This document shows positions 43,944 through 54,686 of a DNA stretch of 64,000 nt, piece after piece. The stretch spans positions 62,001-126,000 of the forward strand of contig NZ_JYNO01000001.1 in the NCBI RefSeq assembly GCF_000934745.1, written 5' to 3'. This stretch comes from Desulfonatronum thioautotrophicum (GTDB lineage Bacteria; Desulfobacterota; Desulfovibrionia; Desulfovibrionales; Desulfonatronaceae). The notes under the pieces are model-generated. The model did no database searches and was not told where the DNA came from. It was given only the letters and a program-made list of their open reading frames with translations. Both the position numbers and the translations under genes were made by a program. Every line of letters begins with the position of its first letter. Positions within the stretch are counted from its first letter, which is position 1.

Positions 43944-45572
43944 TTACATGCTCAAGGCCACGCGGATTGAGCCGTCAGGGTCGGTAGCGGCCAGGGCATT
44001 GTTGAGTTTTCTTGTTTCACCGTGCTGTTCGGCCCTCAATACGGCCAAATGCAACTCTTCCATCCCCTCTTCTAGCCTGAACCCTTGGAGGTTGACCAGA
44101 CCCAGTTTGAGCCCCGCCAGCCAGTTACTGGGTTGGTGCAGGGTCAAATGGGACAAAAGTGACAATCGCAACGGTTCAAAACCGGACTGTTTGTCCAGCA
44201 TGGCGTCCATGGCCCGACAAACGTTCATTTCGCGAGAGTCCAGGCGATGAGCCAGGATCAGACATTCCAGAGTGGACTCCGGAACATGGCGCTCATGGTC
44301 AAAGGGCAGACCGGGCCGAGCCAGGCGATCTTCACGCTGAAACGTTCCACCCCAGAATCGGTACATCTCCAGGGGAGTCCGAGGTGGTCTGGGAGCGTGC
44401 CCTGAGTGTTTTTGGCGACGCAACCAAAACGCCTTGGACAGGGCAGGCTCACCCAAGTGCAGCGCCGCCAGGGAAGCGATCCTGGCAAGCGCCTGATCGT
44501 TCCCGAAGGGAAGGTCTGACTGAAGCAGTGCTCTGAGGTCGTGGAGGACCAGGTTCCCCTGGTGCGTCCCAAGCCAGAATCCCAGCAACGCCTCGCGTTT
44601 CCGGGGGGATTCCGGCAAGGCCAGCAGCAAATGCCTCAAGCCTTCCGTGGCTATTGGCGCCCGCCGAGCCTGCCACAACCGATAAAGAGTCAAGGCCCAC
44701 GACAACGCTGGAGGTTCGGATCGGCTTGATGACCGTCCCGTTGCCTGGGTCACCAACTCAAGCAGCCTTTGAGCGCGATGGATCGCCAAATGTTCTTCCT
44801 GGACCCTGGCCCAGGCCGCCTTGGCCATTTGCTCGGCCAGACGTTGATTGCGAGAGTAATGGTTGATCTTGGCCTTGAGTTCCAGGGCGTGGCTGAATAC
44901 TCCGATTTCCCTGTCCGGAAGAAAAGTCTCTTCCAGGCCAGGAATTCCGGCAGGATTGAGTACGAGGCAACCGCAGGACGCGGCCTCGAACAACCGAAAA
45001 TTGATTTCTCCAAAAATGGACTCATTTGGGGCCAGGCGGGTTTCCCGATAGAATGCCAACAGTTGCTGGAATGATACATCCTGGACCAATTCCATCTGGA
45101 ATTCACGGCGCAAGAAATCGACAAACCGCTGACGGGAAGGTCGATGTTCGGTCACCCGGCCCACGAAGCCGACCTGGCGTGGGCGTTGCTCCCAGCCCTT
45201 CCAAGGCAGACGTTGTCCGAACCAGGGCAACCAGTATGTTGGGATACCGGTCAGCTTCTGGAGATACCCACTCCAGTTCCGCTGCGTGGAGCAAACCAGG
45301 TCGAACAAACGGACGTACTCCACCTGCCAGAAGGCATTCAGGTGGGTGTCTATGGACCAGAAAACCTTGAGCCCGGGAACCTTGTCCAAAGCTTGCAGCA
45401 GCACCCGTGGGCCCAGGGTCTCCTGTTGAATCACCACGTCCGGCTCAAAGCGGTGTTCCGCCAACAAGCCGGGCAGATCGTGAATTCCGGGCTTGGGATG
45501 CAACCCCAGGACCGTATACCCCAGGGATCGCAATTCATTTTGAAGTGAACAATTAATGACGCAAAGACGCAT
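43944..45572 (-). CDS. CgeB-like glycosyltransferase with a long helical C-terminal part
   Basis: A 542-residue protein. Residues 1-270 resemble the CgeB/DUF3880-type glycosyltransferase: DVVIQQETLGPR, FWSIDTHLNAFW, GFVGRVTEHRP and the donor-binding NESIFGEINFRLFEAASCGCLVLN. Residues about 280-540 are helical with repeated Leu/Ala pairs, possibly TPR-like. Substrate is unknown; members in flagellated bacteria can modify surface proteins. It leads the run with recN and tal. Confidence 0.78.
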   Translation of the reverse strand: MRLCVINCSLQNELRSLGYTVLGLHPKPGIHDLPGLLAEHRFEPDVVIQQETLGPRVLLQALDKVPGLKVFWSIDTHLNAFWQVEYVRLFDLVCSTQRNWSGYLQKLTGIPTYWLPWFGQRLPWKGWEQRPRQVGFVGRVTEHRPSRQRFVDFLRREFQMELVQDVSFQQLLAFYRETRLAPNESIFGEINFRLFEAASCGCLVLNPAGIPGLEETFLPDREIGVFSHALELKAKINHYSRNQRLAEQMAKAAWARVQEEHLAIHRAQRLLELVTQATGRSSSRSEPPALSWALTLYRLWQARRAPIATEGLRHLLLALPESPRKREALLGFWLGTHQGNLVLHDLRALLQSDLPFGNDQALARIASLAALHLGEPALSKAFWLRRQKHSGHAPRPPRTPLEMYRFWGGTFQREDRLARPGLPFDHERHVPESTLECLILAHRLDSREMNVCRAMDAMLDKQSGFEPLRLSLLSHLTLHQPSNWLAGLKLGLVNLQGFRLEEGMEELHLAVLRAEQHGETRKLNNALAATDPDGSIRVALSM

Positions 45573-45721
45573 GGTATGGTTTCGTCAACACCGGATCATT
45601 ATCTGGGCGGTCATGCCTGTTGAAACATCCCGATCTGCCGCGTAAACATAATGGCTCACGGCGCACCGCCGCGACGATTCCATCATCCCCATGTCCAACC
45701 CTATCTCCAAGGAGCACGTTC

Positions 45722-45940
45722 ATGCCCATTTTTGAATATTCCTGCCCCCACTGCAACCACGCTTTCGAGGAATTGACCCGATCTTCCACCGAGGAAGCCA
45801 AGCCATGCCCAAAATGCGGCTCACAACAGGCGGTGAAAGTCCCATCGGTTTGTGGACGGCTCGCTACCGGCAGGGCATCCGATACGGCATATGGAGGTCC
45901 CCCGCCATCCGGCTGCGGCCCTGGCCGGGGGGTTACCTGA
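45722..45940 (+). CDS. FmdB-family zinc ribbon protein
   Basis: A 72-residue protein with paired CxxC motifs, CPHC and CPKC, after the family opening MPIFEYSCPHCNHAFEEL. The tail SGCGPG is also typical. AAGGAG precedes the ATG at 45722. The family is widespread and may be regulatory, but its role is unproven. It converges with the radical SAM gene, 16 bases apart. Confidence 0.9.
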   Translation: MPIFEYSCPHCNHAFEELTRSSTEEAKPCPKCGSQQAVKVPSVCGRLATGRASDTAYGGPPPSGCGPGRGVT

Positions 45941-45956
45941 TGCGTTTAACCCGGCT

Positions 45957-47687
45957 TCAGGTCTGAAGCCATTTCTCCAGTCCACACCGGCGGCACTTCA
46001 GGCAGCCCGCCTGAAGTCCGCCCTGGGCGATTTCCATGGGACACGGCGACGACGTGCGCCGTGCACCGACCTTCTCCCACTCCCGCCACAAATATTCCCG
46101 GTCCAACCCCGGATTGATGACCTCCCAGGGAAATATTTCCTCCTTGGATCGTTCCCGATCCAGATACCAATGCGGATCATGAGGCCACTTTTCCAAAGCC
46201 GCGGCCCATCCCTCCAGTTCCCGCCCTTTCAATCCGGCCGCCAGTTGGATCAATTCGTGAACCTGTTGGTCGCCCCGGGCCAGCAGCCCCTGCATCCTGG
46301 CCAATCCAGGAGCGTCCGAGCGGACCTGCACACCAGGCATGTTTTTGGTCGATTTGCGGACTTGAGAAATTCGCTCCTTCAGGAGCAGCTCACTGGCCAT
46401 GGCTGCCCACTGCAACGGCGTCCAGGGTTTCGGTACCAGGCACCCCAGCCCGATGGTGATTAATTTCAGGTTGGTTTTTCCCCCGGCAACGCCACTCATC
46501 CGCGCCTGGTTGACTTCCCGCAAGAACAAACTGAATTCCTCCCAGTCCGCGTCGGTCTCCCCAGGCCAGCCCACCAGCAGATAGATTTTCAGATGATTGA
46601 AACCCTTGCGGGAGAGGAGAGCCACTGTTTGCAAGAACGCTTCTTCGCGAACGTGCTTGTTCATCGCGTCCCGCAGGGATCGGCTGGCTCCTTCCAACGC
46701 GAGGGTGACCGTGCGCGTGCCCAGCCCCCGCAGGACATCCAACAGATCTTCGGTCAGACCCTCGGCTCGCAGGGAAGACAGGGAGACATCCACCTTCTGA
46801 TCGCCCAGCCACGTCAGAAATCGCGACAGGTCCGGCCAGTCCGTCAGGGCGGTACCGACCAGGCCCACCTTGCGCGGCTGTTCACGGCGAACGATATCTT
46901 GCAACGTCTCCAGGGACGTCAGACGCGGCGGTCGATAGACATACCCCGCGGCGCAAAATCGGCAGCCATGCGGACAGCCTCGGTTGACCTCCAACAGCAA
47001 GGTATCCCGGAAGACCGCATCTGGCGTCACAAAGCATGAACTCACTGGCGTTTCAAGTTCGCCGGTGTGCCGAGGGTGGATGCACATGGCTCGCCGAACG
47101 GGGAGAGGACTGCTGCCGGGCACGTAAACCCCCGGCATGGCGGCGACGCGCTCCAGGGCGACATGCCGGGAACCGTTGTGCACATGGACCTCGGCCAGGA
47201 CTGTCAGACAGTCCAAAAGACCGGCCTCAGCTTCGCCCACCCAGAACACATCGACACTGGGAGCTATTGGCGCAGGATTCATGAACGCCAACGCCCCTCC
47301 GGCCATGACCAAAGGCCAGGAGGGGCGCTTCGCGGCCTCGGGAGCGATCCTGGAGGCCGTCAGGATTCGAATCAGATGCAGGTAATCAAACTCGTATGTC
47401 AGGCTGAAGGCCACAACACCAAACGTATCCAGCCCCCTGCGACCGTAAGGCCGGACCAGTCGGCCCCGGTCCGGATCCCAGAAGACCGGCTCAGGGGCCA
47501 ATGTCGCCAGGGAGCGCACCTGCCGTAAAACTCCCTGCCATCCCAGACTGGAATACGCCAAAGCCGGTTTCTGGGGAAAAACCAGGGCAATGGGCAGACG
47601 ACCACCCCACTCCTGCTCCGCAATGGCGGTCGCCCTGACCGGACGTCGTCCGCGTTTCACTTGATCCTGCCGGACAAAGCAAGCCAT
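45957..47687 (-). CDS. Radical SAM protein of unknown substrate
   Basis: A 576-residue protein. The iron-sulfur motif is CPHGCRFC near residue 238, and a GTALTD-type SAM-binding region follows. Residues about 30-190 form a domain placed like the cobalamin-binding part of B12-dependent radical SAM proteins, but I do not see a clear DxHxxG. The C-terminal third (WAAALEKWPHDPHWYLDRE...) ends in CLKCRRCG. It resembles the uncharacterised YgiQ/TIGR03960-like group. It follows ftsZ by 61 bases and may be the last gene of the division cluster. The start has no strong ribosome site. Confidence 0.82.
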   Translation of the reverse strand: MACFVRQDQVKRGRRPVRATAIAEQEWGGRLPIALVFPQKPALAYSSLGWQGVLRQVRSLATLAPEPVFWDPDRGRLVRPYGRRGLDTFGVVAFSLTYEFDYLHLIRILTASRIAPEAAKRPSWPLVMAGGALAFMNPAPIAPSVDVFWVGEAEAGLLDCLTVLAEVHVHNGSRHVALERVAAMPGVYVPGSSPLPVRRAMCIHPRHTGELETPVSSCFVTPDAVFRDTLLLEVNRGCPHGCRFCAAGYVYRPPRLTSLETLQDIVRREQPRKVGLVGTALTDWPDLSRFLTWLGDQKVDVSLSSLRAEGLTEDLLDVLRGLGTRTVTLALEGASRSLRDAMNKHVREEAFLQTVALLSRKGFNHLKIYLLVGWPGETDADWEEFSLFLREVNQARMSGVAGGKTNLKLITIGLGCLVPKPWTPLQWAAMASELLLKERISQVRKSTKNMPGVQVRSDAPGLARMQGLLARGDQQVHELIQLAAGLKGRELEGWAAALEKWPHDPHWYLDRERSKEEIFPWEVINPGLDREYLWREWEKVGARRTSSPCPMEIAQGGLQAGCLKCRRCGLEKWLQT

Positions 47688-47748
47688 ACAAGCGGATCAG
47701 CCATGCCTGCGCCGAGCCGCGCCTGCTGGTCACGCTGATGCGCTGCTA

Positions 47749-49017
47749 TCAATCTGCCTGCTTTCGTAAGAATGAGGGAATTTCAAACTCTTCTTCGTCA
47801 AAAATAAAGTCTTCTCCGCCTCCGCCTGAAGCCACCCGCAGCATCCGGTTCGGGGCCTGATGCGGCGCTTGCGCAGTCCCCTGGTGCTGGCCGTGATCGC
47901 CGCGCACTCCTTTGCGAAGATAGGCCGGAATACTTCGATCCTCATTGTTGGAAGGAATGTACGGACGTCGGACCACATTCCCCGCGTTTCCCGCGCTGTT
48001 CCGGACGCCACCCAGATCGATCACCCGGGAGGTATCCTCACTGCGATTGCCTGCCGCACTTCCAGCTCCGATCCCTGTAGCGATAACGGTAATCCGCATC
48101 TCGTCGCCGGCATCTTCGTCGAATACGGTTCCAAAGAAGATCTTGGCCTCGTCGTGGGCTGCCTCGTGAATAATGCTGGCCGCCTCACTGACTTCATCGA
48201 TGGTCATATCCGGAGCGCAGGTAATGTTCAGCAAAACGCCTTTGGCTCCCTCAATGCTCACATCTTCCAGCAAGGGGCTGTTGATGGCCTTCAACGCAGC
48301 TTCCCGGGCCCGACCTTCGCCCTTGGCAATACCCGTGCCCATCATGGCCAGTCCCATCTCGGACATCACCGCTTTCACGTCAGCAAAATCCAGGTTGATC
48401 AGGCCCGGCACCATGATCAGGTCGGAAATCCCCTTGACCGCATAAAACAGCACCTCGTCGGCCTTTTTCAACATGTCCAGAAAGGCGGCTTTTTGGGCGG
48501 CCAGGGAAAGCAAGCGGTCATTGGGAATGGTAATGATCGTGTCCACGGATTCGGCCAGAGCAGCAGCACCTTTCTCCGCCTGCAGCAACCGTTTCTTGCC
48601 CTCGAAATAAAACGGCTTGGAGACCACGGCCACGGTCAAGGCGCCCATTTCCCGAGCCACGTCGGCGATCACCGGAGCCGCACCCGTCCCGGTGCCTCCG
48701 CCCATGCCCGCGGTAATGAAAACCATGTCCGCCGGTTCCAGCATTTTACGGATCTGATCGACGCTTTCCAGGGCAGCCTCCCGACCAATATCCGGATTTG
48801 CCCCGGCCCCAAGTCCTTTGGTCAGCTTGTCGCCCAGTTGGATCTTGTGCTCAGCCTGGGACCTGTTCAAGGCCTGAATATCAGTGTTGGCCGCGATAAA
48901 GGTGACACCCTTCAGCGATGAGCTGATCATGTTGTTCACGGCATTGCTGCCGCCACCGCCGACACCGACGACCTTGATCAGTGCATTGGTGTCATTTTCG
49001 AGTTCCATGAACTGCAT
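47749..49017 (-). CDS. ftsZ: Cell division protein FtsZ
   Basis: A 422-residue tubulin-like GTPase that forms the division ring. The tubulin motif GGGTGTG in [16 protein letters not shown] is intact, and the conserved C-terminal peptide [11 protein letters not shown] for FtsA and ZipA-type partners ends the protein. The linker (about 325-405) is basic and variable, as expected. AGGGAGGAG precedes the ATG. It lies 131 bases after ftsA, room for its own promoter. Confidence 0.98.
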   Translation of the reverse strand: MQFMELENDTNALIKVVGVGGGGSNAVNNMISSSLKGVTFIAANTDIQALNRSQAEHKIQLGDKLTKGLGAGANPDIGREAALESVDQIRKMLEPADMVFITAGMGGGTGTGAAPVIADVAREMGALTVAVVSKPFYFEGKKRLLQAEKGAAALAESVDTIITIPNDRLLSLAAQKAAFLDMLKKADEVLFYAVKGISDLIMVPGLINLDFADVKAVMSEMGLAMMGTGIAKGEGRAREAALKAINSPLLEDVSIEGAKGVLLNITCAPDMTIDEVSEAASIIHEAAHDEAKIFFGTVFDEDAGDEMRITVIATGIGAGSAAGNRSEDTSRVIDLGGVRNSAGNAGNVVRRPYIPSNNEDRSIPAYLRKGVRGDHGQHQGTAQAPHQAPNRMLRVASGGGGEDFIFDEEEFEIPSFLRKQAD

Positions 49018-49148
49018 ACGATTCTCCTCCCTGATTGCTTACCTGATCGGCAATAGTTGTGTTCTCTATGAAGATTGACGTTTCTTTCGTCTCGCGCCTA
49101 ATCCGTGTTCCGTATTCCTCTTTCCTTTCTTCAAATTTTCCGTGGTGT

Positions 49149-50390
49149 TCAGGAAACATCCGAAAACCATTTACGCATTCGATTCAGGATACGATTGAAA
49201 ATATGGGTGTCCCGAATTCGAAACCGCTGGTCCAGGCCTTCCTTGCGGGCTCCGTACATCAACAGCCCCACAGCCGTGGAATACATCGGATTCATCACCA
49301 CGTCCTTCAAGCCGCCCACTTCACGAGGAAAGCCGATGCGCGTGGGCAGGTTGAAAATTTGTTCTCCCAGTTCGGGCATGCCGTCCAGCAGGGCTGAACC
49401 ACCGGTCAGGACAATCCCGGCCCCAATCAGGTTCTTGCAGCCGGACTGACTCAGATCCTGTTCCACCAGGGCCATGATTTCCTCCATCCGCGGCTCACAG
49501 ATTTCCGCCAGCACCCGTCGGGAAACCCTTCGTGCCTCGCGCCCCCCCACGCTGGGCACATCAATGATCTCATCTTTTTGGACGATGTCCGTCAGCGCGC
49601 ACCCGTACTTGATCTTGATCTTTTCCGCGGCCAGCATCGGTGTACGCAGACCAAACGCGATATCGTTGGTCAGATTGCTGCCACCCAGGGCCAGAACCGA
49701 GGTGTACTTGATGGAATTGTTGGAAAAAATGGCCACGTCCGTGGTTCCCCCGCCGATATCCACCAAGGCAACTCCGATTTCTCGCTCTTCCGGGGTCAAG
49801 ACCGCCTCGGTGGACGCCAGGGACTGCAGAACAATGTCGGCCACGTCCAGGCCGGCCCGGTGACAGGAGCGGATAATGTTCTGGGCACTGCTCACTGCCC
49901 CGGTGACGATATGCACCTTGACCTCCAGTCGCACCCCAGCCATCCCGATGGGATCGGCAATGCCGTTCTGCTCATCCACGATGAATTCCTGGGGCAGGAT
50001 GTGAATCACCTCGCGATCAAGGGGAATAGCCACGGCCTTGGCTGCATCGAGCACCCGCTCCACATCTTTGGGTGATACCTCACCGCCCTTGACCGCGATC
50101 ACTCCGTGGCTGTTAAATCCCTTGATGTGGCTCCCGGCTATCCCGGAGTAGACGGAGCGGATTTCGCAGCCAGCCATCAGTTCTGCCTCTTCCAGGGCTT
50201 TTTTGATGCACTGGACAGTCTGCTCGATGTTCACCACCACGCCTTTGCGCAGTCCGGAAGACGGAGCAGTGCCGATGCCGACCACGTCCACGCCATTGGG
50301 CGTCGCTTCACCGACCACGGTGCAGATTTTGGTGGTGCCAATGTCCAACCCGACAATCAAATCGGACTTGGATGATGATTTCTTCGCCAT
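49149..50390 (-). CDS. ftsA: Cell division protein FtsA
   Basis: A 413-residue actin-like ATPase that tethers FtsZ to the membrane. VGLDIGTTKICTVVG and VDIGGGTTDVAIF are the actin-fold phosphate loops. The last helix (NRILNRMRKWFSDVS) is amphipathic, the membrane-targeting sequence. It starts 22 bases after the ftsQ stop. Confidence 0.97.
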   Translation of the reverse strand: MAKKSSSKSDLIVGLDIGTTKICTVVGEATPNGVDVVGIGTAPSSGLRKGVVVNIEQTVQCIKKALEEAELMAGCEIRSVYSGIAGSHIKGFNSHGVIAVKGGEVSPKDVERVLDAAKAVAIPLDREVIHILPQEFIVDEQNGIADPIGMAGVRLEVKVHIVTGAVSSAQNIIRSCHRAGLDVADIVLQSLASTEAVLTPEEREIGVALVDIGGGTTDVAIFSNNSIKYTSVLALGGSNLTNDIAFGLRTPMLAAEKIKIKYGCALTDIVQKDEIIDVPSVGGREARRVSRRVLAEICEPRMEEIMALVEQDLSQSGCKNLIGAGIVLTGGSALLDGMPELGEQIFNLPTRIGFPREVGGLKDVVMNPMYSTAVGLLMYGARKEGLDQRFRIRDTHIFNRILNRMRKWFSDVS

Positions 50391-50412
50391 TTCGCCGCTC
50401 CTCGTTTCTCCG

Positions 50413-51336
50413 TCAGGACTCTTGTGCCAGAACCCAGGCCTTGCCTGACATAACGGTCAATCGTTCAATGGAATCCAGTTCCCCACGCGAGCGCAAATCC
50501 TCCCAGACTTGGCCCAAAATTCCCCGATGCACACGCCAGTCGCTCAGATCAAAATCAACCATCATGCCCCTGTCTTCCAGATGGATACGCAACATGTTCG
50601 CATCCTCCACCCTTATCCAGGCCACATCCGAAAATCCGAACGGGAATTCCAGTCGCTCTACGGCCCGCATCCATTCCTCGAGCAGTCGCCAGTTAGGATC
50701 CAATTCACTCTCCAGAAGCAACAAAGGCAGCGAGACGAACCGCCCCAGTTCCAGGGCGGCAATGGGTGCCCCGCTCCGATCCGCGTAATAGAGAGCTTCT
50801 CCGTGCTGGATCCAAAAAAATGGCTCGCGTTCCACGATCTCAATGGCCACGCCATCCGGAAGCACCCTGCGGACAGTAGCACTTTCAATCCACGGATTAC
50901 CCTGGAGCCTGCGGCTGACATCCCCCAGGCTGACCTCCAGGGTGTTCACACCCACGGCCACTCCACTTAAATTCAGTATCTCCGGCACACTCAGCTGCTT
51001 GTTGCCGGCAATCTCCACATGGGACACGGCAAAATGGGCGGAGGAGGTCAACCCCCTGTATCCATAGACCAGCCCCAGACTAATAACGCCCAGCAAGCCC
51101 ACCACGGAGAGAACCCCAAGCGCCCACCCAAGGACCCGCAACGTCAGCAAGGCCAAGGTCACAAGAAGCCCGCCGATCCGCACCTGCCGTCTGGTCGCGG
51201 CCTTGTTGCGAGCCGGTTTGACCGCACGTTTCGGCAGACTGGCCGTGCCGTGTTTCTGGCGCGACCAAGTATTGCTTTTGCGCGTCCCTGGACTGAACCA
51301 ACCTCCGGACCTGATCCGAATCGCAGCCACGCTCAT
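50413..51336 (-). CDS. ftsQ: Cell division protein FtsQ
   Basis: A 307-residue single-pass membrane protein. A basic cytoplasmic tail (about 1-50) is followed by a membrane helix (about 52-90) and a POTRA domain (HFAVSHVEIAGNKQLSVPEIL...). The FtsQ domain fills the rest. It links FtsL/FtsB to the divisome. Its start overlaps the murB stop by four bases. Confidence 0.93.
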   Translation of the reverse strand: MSVAAIRIRSGGWFSPGTRKSNTWSRQKHGTASLPKRAVKPARNKAATRRQVRIGGLLVTLALLTLRVLGWALGVLSVVGLLGVISLGLVYGYRGLTSSAHFAVSHVEIAGNKQLSVPEILNLSGVAVGVNTLEVSLGDVSRRLQGNPWIESATVRRVLPDGVAIEIVEREPFFWIQHGEALYYADRSGAPIAALELGRFVSLPLLLLESELDPNWRLLEEWMRAVERLEFPFGFSDVAWIRVEDANMLRIHLEDRGMMVDFDLSDWRVHRGILGQVWEDLRSRGELDSIERLTVMSGKAWVLAQES

Positions 51337-52232
51337 GTAATTACCCTGACCTCGGTTTTCAGCTCCAGTCCGAAGCGCCGCTCGACCCGCTCTTGGGCCA
51401 TTTCCAGCAAGGCGAAAGCATCACCAGAGGTCCCGCCTCCCAGGTTGACCAGGAAATTCGCATGTTGCTCTGAAAAAGCCATATTCCCTTGTCGATAGCC
51501 TCGAAGCCCAACCTGCTCCAAGAGCTTGCCAGCCGGCTCTCCGGACGAAGGATTCTTAAACACGCATCCGGCCGAGGCCATGGTGACCGGCTGGCTTTGC
51601 TTCTTGCGGTCGTACCACTGTCGCATCCGGGTGCGTACCACACCGGGTTCGTCGCGACCCAGGCGAAGTTCGATGGCCAGCACCAGCTGCACCGGCTCGT
51701 CCAGTCCGGAGTCAAACCATCGATACCCGAAGCCCAGATCCTCGGCCTCCCGCCAGACACAGCCCAAGCCCGGCGTCCAAATCAAAACCCGTTCCAGAAC
51801 ATCGGCCATCTCCAGTCCATACGAACCGGCATTCATGGCCACGGCCCCGCCTACGGTGCCTGGGATGCCGGCCCATGGTTCCAGTCCCTTTGCTCCCCGC
51901 ATACAGCACCATCCCAGCAGCCTCGGCAGACGAAGCGCAGCCGGGACGCGAACCAGCAGGGCATCACAACCTGCATTCTGGTGCGCAATACTGGGTTCTC
52001 CACCGCCCTCGAGGCGAATCAAGACCAATCCCAGCTCGTGATCCGTAGCCAGAATATTGCTTCCCGCCCCCAGGACCATGGGCTCACCTCCCAGCCTGGC
52101 AATCCACTCATCCAGGTTTCCGGCCAGTTCATCCATGTCGGCTTCGCGACGCACCACGATCTCAGCCATGGTTTTGCCGCCCAGCCTCAGGGTGGTCCGA
52201 TCGGCCAAAAGCGGGCCAGGCAAAACCCTCAT
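51333..52232 (-). CDS. murB: UDP-N-acetylenolpyruvoylglucosamine reductase MurB
   Basis: A 299-residue FAD enzyme that reduces the enolpyruvyl group to make UDP-MurNAc. LGGKTMAEIVV opens the FAD-binding fold, VLGAGSNILATD holds the flavin, and SAGCVFKNPSS carries the proton-donating Ser. The start at 52232 follows the murC stop by four bases; a longer frame would overlap murC. Confidence 0.95.
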   Translation of the reverse strand: MRVLPGPLLADRTTLRLGGKTMAEIVVRREADMDELAGNLDEWIARLGGEPMVLGAGSNILATDHELGLVLIRLEGGGEPSIAHQNAGCDALLVRVPAALRLPRLLGWCCMRGAKGLEPWAGIPGTVGGAVAMNAGSYGLEMADVLERVLIWTPGLGCVWREAEDLGFGYRWFDSGLDEPVQLVLAIELRLGRDEPGVVRTRMRQWYDRKKQSQPVTMASAGCVFKNPSSGEPAGKLLEQVGLRGYRQGNMAFSEQHANFLVNLGGGTSGDAFALLEMAQERVERRFGLELKTEVRVIT

Positions 52233-52236
52233 GGAT

Positions 52237-53607
52237 TTACCCCCATTCTGCCTCAAGGTAGCCTTGCCCCACCTGCCAGACATTCCCCGCACCCAGGGTC
52301 AACAGTACGTCTCCTGGTTGCAGCATTTCCAGCAATGCCTGTCCGGCCGCAGGCATGTCCGGAAAAAAATCCACCGGCGTCTGGCTGACCTGCCGGACAC
52401 CTTGAGCCAGACTGCTCCCGCTGATGCCCGGAAGCGGGGCCTCGGATGCCGGATAGATTTCCAACAGCAGCAATCGATGCGCCTGATGAAAAGCCCGGCA
52501 AAAATCGCCGAATAGCGCCTTGGTTCGTGAAAAACGATGGGGCTGAAAAAGGACCACCAGACGGCGGCCGGGAAAGAATTCCCGCGCGGTTTGCAGTGTA
52601 GCGACAACTTCCTTGGGGTGGTGGCCGTAATCATCCACAACCGTTACGCCATTGCGTTCTCCCTTGATTTCAAATCGTCGTCCCACTCCGCCAAAATGGG
52701 TCAACCCACGCACCACGGCCTCTTTGGGCAAGCCGGTCTCAATGGCCACCCCCACGGCACCCAGGGCGTTCAACACATTGTGCCGCCCAGGTTGAGCTAG
52801 GCTCACCTCGGCCCAGGGCTCTCCACGCCAAGAAATCCGAAAAGCATTGTCCGCTCGTCCCTCCAACATCTCCCCGCAGACGTCGTTTTCAGGCCTGAAT
52901 CCATAGGTCAGCACAGGGCGGCGTACCTGTGGCAGGACGGATTGCACTCCCGGGTCGTCGCCGCAGACAACATTCAGCCCGTAAAAGGGGACCTTGTTCA
53001 TGAACTGCGCAAAGGCAGTCTTAATGCTCGCCAGGTCCGGATAAAAATCTAAATGATCTGCATCGATGTTGGTCACCACGCTGATGATCGGAAACAGGCA
53101 CAGAAAGGAACCGTCGGACTCGTCCGCCTCGGCGATGAGATATTCCCCTTGGCCCAGCAAGGCGTTGCTGCCGTAACTGCGCAAACGCCCTCCGATAATC
53201 ACTGTGGGGTCCAGCCCGGCCTCCTTGAAAATGGTCGCCAATATGGACGTGGTCGTGGTTTTGCCATGGGTTCCGGCAACGGCGATGCCGGTTCGCAACC
53301 GCATCAGTTCAGCCAGCATTTCCGCGCGGGGAATAATCGGAATACCAAGCTCCCTGGCTTCCAGCACTTCCGGGTTGTCATCCTGCACGGCTGTGGACTT
53401 GACGAGCACCTGGGCTTCCCGCAATCGCCCACGGCAATGTCCGACGGATGTCTCTGCTCCCAGGCTGCGCAGGTGGTCCAAAACCGGCCCGGAGGCTACA
53501 TCCGAGCCGGAAACCCTGTAGCCCAGATTCAACAGCACTTCAGCGATACCGCTCATGCCTGAGCCACCCAGGCCGACCATATGGATAGACCTGACTTTTG
53601 ACTTCAT
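52237..53607 (-). CDS. murC: UDP-N-acetylmuramate-L-alanine ligase MurC
   Basis: A 456-residue Mur ligase that adds L-alanine. [17 protein letters not shown] is the UDP-binding loop and [11 protein letters not shown] the ATP loop; [10 protein letters not shown] is the family box. Its ATG overlaps the murG stop by four bases. Confidence 0.97.
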   Translation of the reverse strand: MKSKVRSIHMVGLGGSGMSGIAEVLLNLGYRVSGSDVASGPVLDHLRSLGAETSVGHCRGRLREAQVLVKSTAVQDDNPEVLEARELGIPIIPRAEMLAELMRLRTGIAVAGTHGKTTTTSILATIFKEAGLDPTVIIGGRLRSYGSNALLGQGEYLIAEADESDGSFLCLFPIISVVTNIDADHLDFYPDLASIKTAFAQFMNKVPFYGLNVVCGDDPGVQSVLPQVRRPVLTYGFRPENDVCGEMLEGRADNAFRISWRGEPWAEVSLAQPGRHNVLNALGAVGVAIETGLPKEAVVRGLTHFGGVGRRFEIKGERNGVTVVDDYGHHPKEVVATLQTAREFFPGRRLVVLFQPHRFSRTKALFGDFCRAFHQAHRLLLLEIYPASEAPLPGISGSSLAQGVRQVSQTPVDFFPDMPAAGQALLEMLQPGDVLLTLGAGNVWQVGQGYLEAEWG

Positions 53608-54686
53608 TCGTGATGCACCAGTCCTTCAAGTTCCTGAACCACCAAAACACCGGCTTCCGGTCGCCCCAAAGCCCAGGCTGCCTTGCGCATATCCCGAAGT
53701 TTGCCTGGAATATCCAATAAATCCTTGATCACGGTCCAAAGTTGCACTTGGGCCAGATAGCTCTCCATCAGCACCAGGGCCGCCCCGGATTGCTCCAAGT
53801 GCCGGGCGTTGAGCATTTGGTGGTTATGCGTGGCATACGGGAACGGTACCAGCACACTGGGTTTGCCCATGACCATCAGTTCCGCCAGCGTCGTTGCCCC
53901 AGCCCGACACACAACCAGGTCCGCCCAACCATAGGCCTCGGCCACATTCTCGATAAAGGGCTCCACCCGGGTTTGCTCCCAGCCGAGCCGGACATATTCC
54001 CGGCTTACCCGTTCCCAGTCCGCTGCGCCGGTCTGATGCCAGAGCGAAATCCGTTCTTCACGAAACCCTTCCAGAGAGTCCAGAACGGCTTGGTTCAAAG
54101 CCCTGGCCCCCTGGCTGCCCCCAAGTACCAACACATTGCGTCGTGGACTTTCGCCTTCGGGCTGTGCCGAACGTAAACGACGAATCGACTTCCGCAACGG
54201 ATTTCCGGTCACGACCACCTTTCGGGCATCGAACAGGTTATGGTCGTCCGGCATGGAGAGCATTACCCTGGGCACAATCCGCCCCAGCAATCTGTTGGTC
54301 ATGCCGGGCAGACTGTTCTGCTCGTGGATCGCCGTGGGCACGCGCAAGATCCAGGCTGCCAAAACCAGAGGAAAACCTGCGTACCCACCCAGTCCCAGCA
54401 CGACGTCCGGCTTGAAGCGACGCACGATGGCTATTGCCCGCAAAACACTGCGCGGCAACCATCCTAAAATTCCCAGTGCGCGCCAGCCACGGCCCAGTAC
54501 CCCGGATACAGGAAGCGCCACAAAATCCAATCCGGCGTGGGAGGCCAGCTTCTCCTCCGGCCCACGCCTTCCTCCGACAAAGAGCAGGGCAATCTTTGGA
54601 TGGCGTTCCCGCAGTTCTTCGGCAACGGCCAGAGCCGGGAAAATATGCCCACCCGTCCCGCCGGTGGTCAGGATCACCCGTTTCAC
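53604..54686 (-). CDS. murG: Lipid II synthase glycosyltransferase MurG
   Basis: A 360-residue GT-B enzyme that adds GlcNAc to lipid [22 protein letters not shown] and [13 protein letters not shown] are the two glycine-rich loops. The start is a GTG at 54686 that overlaps the ftsW stop (GTGA), clearly better than the long upstream frame. Confidence 0.96.
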   Translation of the reverse strand: MKRVILTTGGTGGHIFPALAVAEELRERHPKIALLFVGGRRGPEEKLASHAGLDFVALPVSGVLGRGWRALGILGWLPRSVLRAIAIVRRFKPDVVLGLGGYAGFPLVLAAWILRVPTAIHEQNSLPGMTNRLLGRIVPRVMLSMPDDHNLFDARKVVVTGNPLRKSIRRLRSAQPEGESPRRNVLVLGGSQGARALNQAVLDSLEGFREERISLWHQTGAADWERVSREYVRLGWEQTRVEPFIENVAEAYGWADLVVCRAGATTLAELMVMGKPSVLVPFPYATHNHQMLNARHLEQSGAALVLMESYLAQVQLWTVIKDLLDIPGKLRDMRKAAWALGRPEAGVLVVQELEGLVHHE

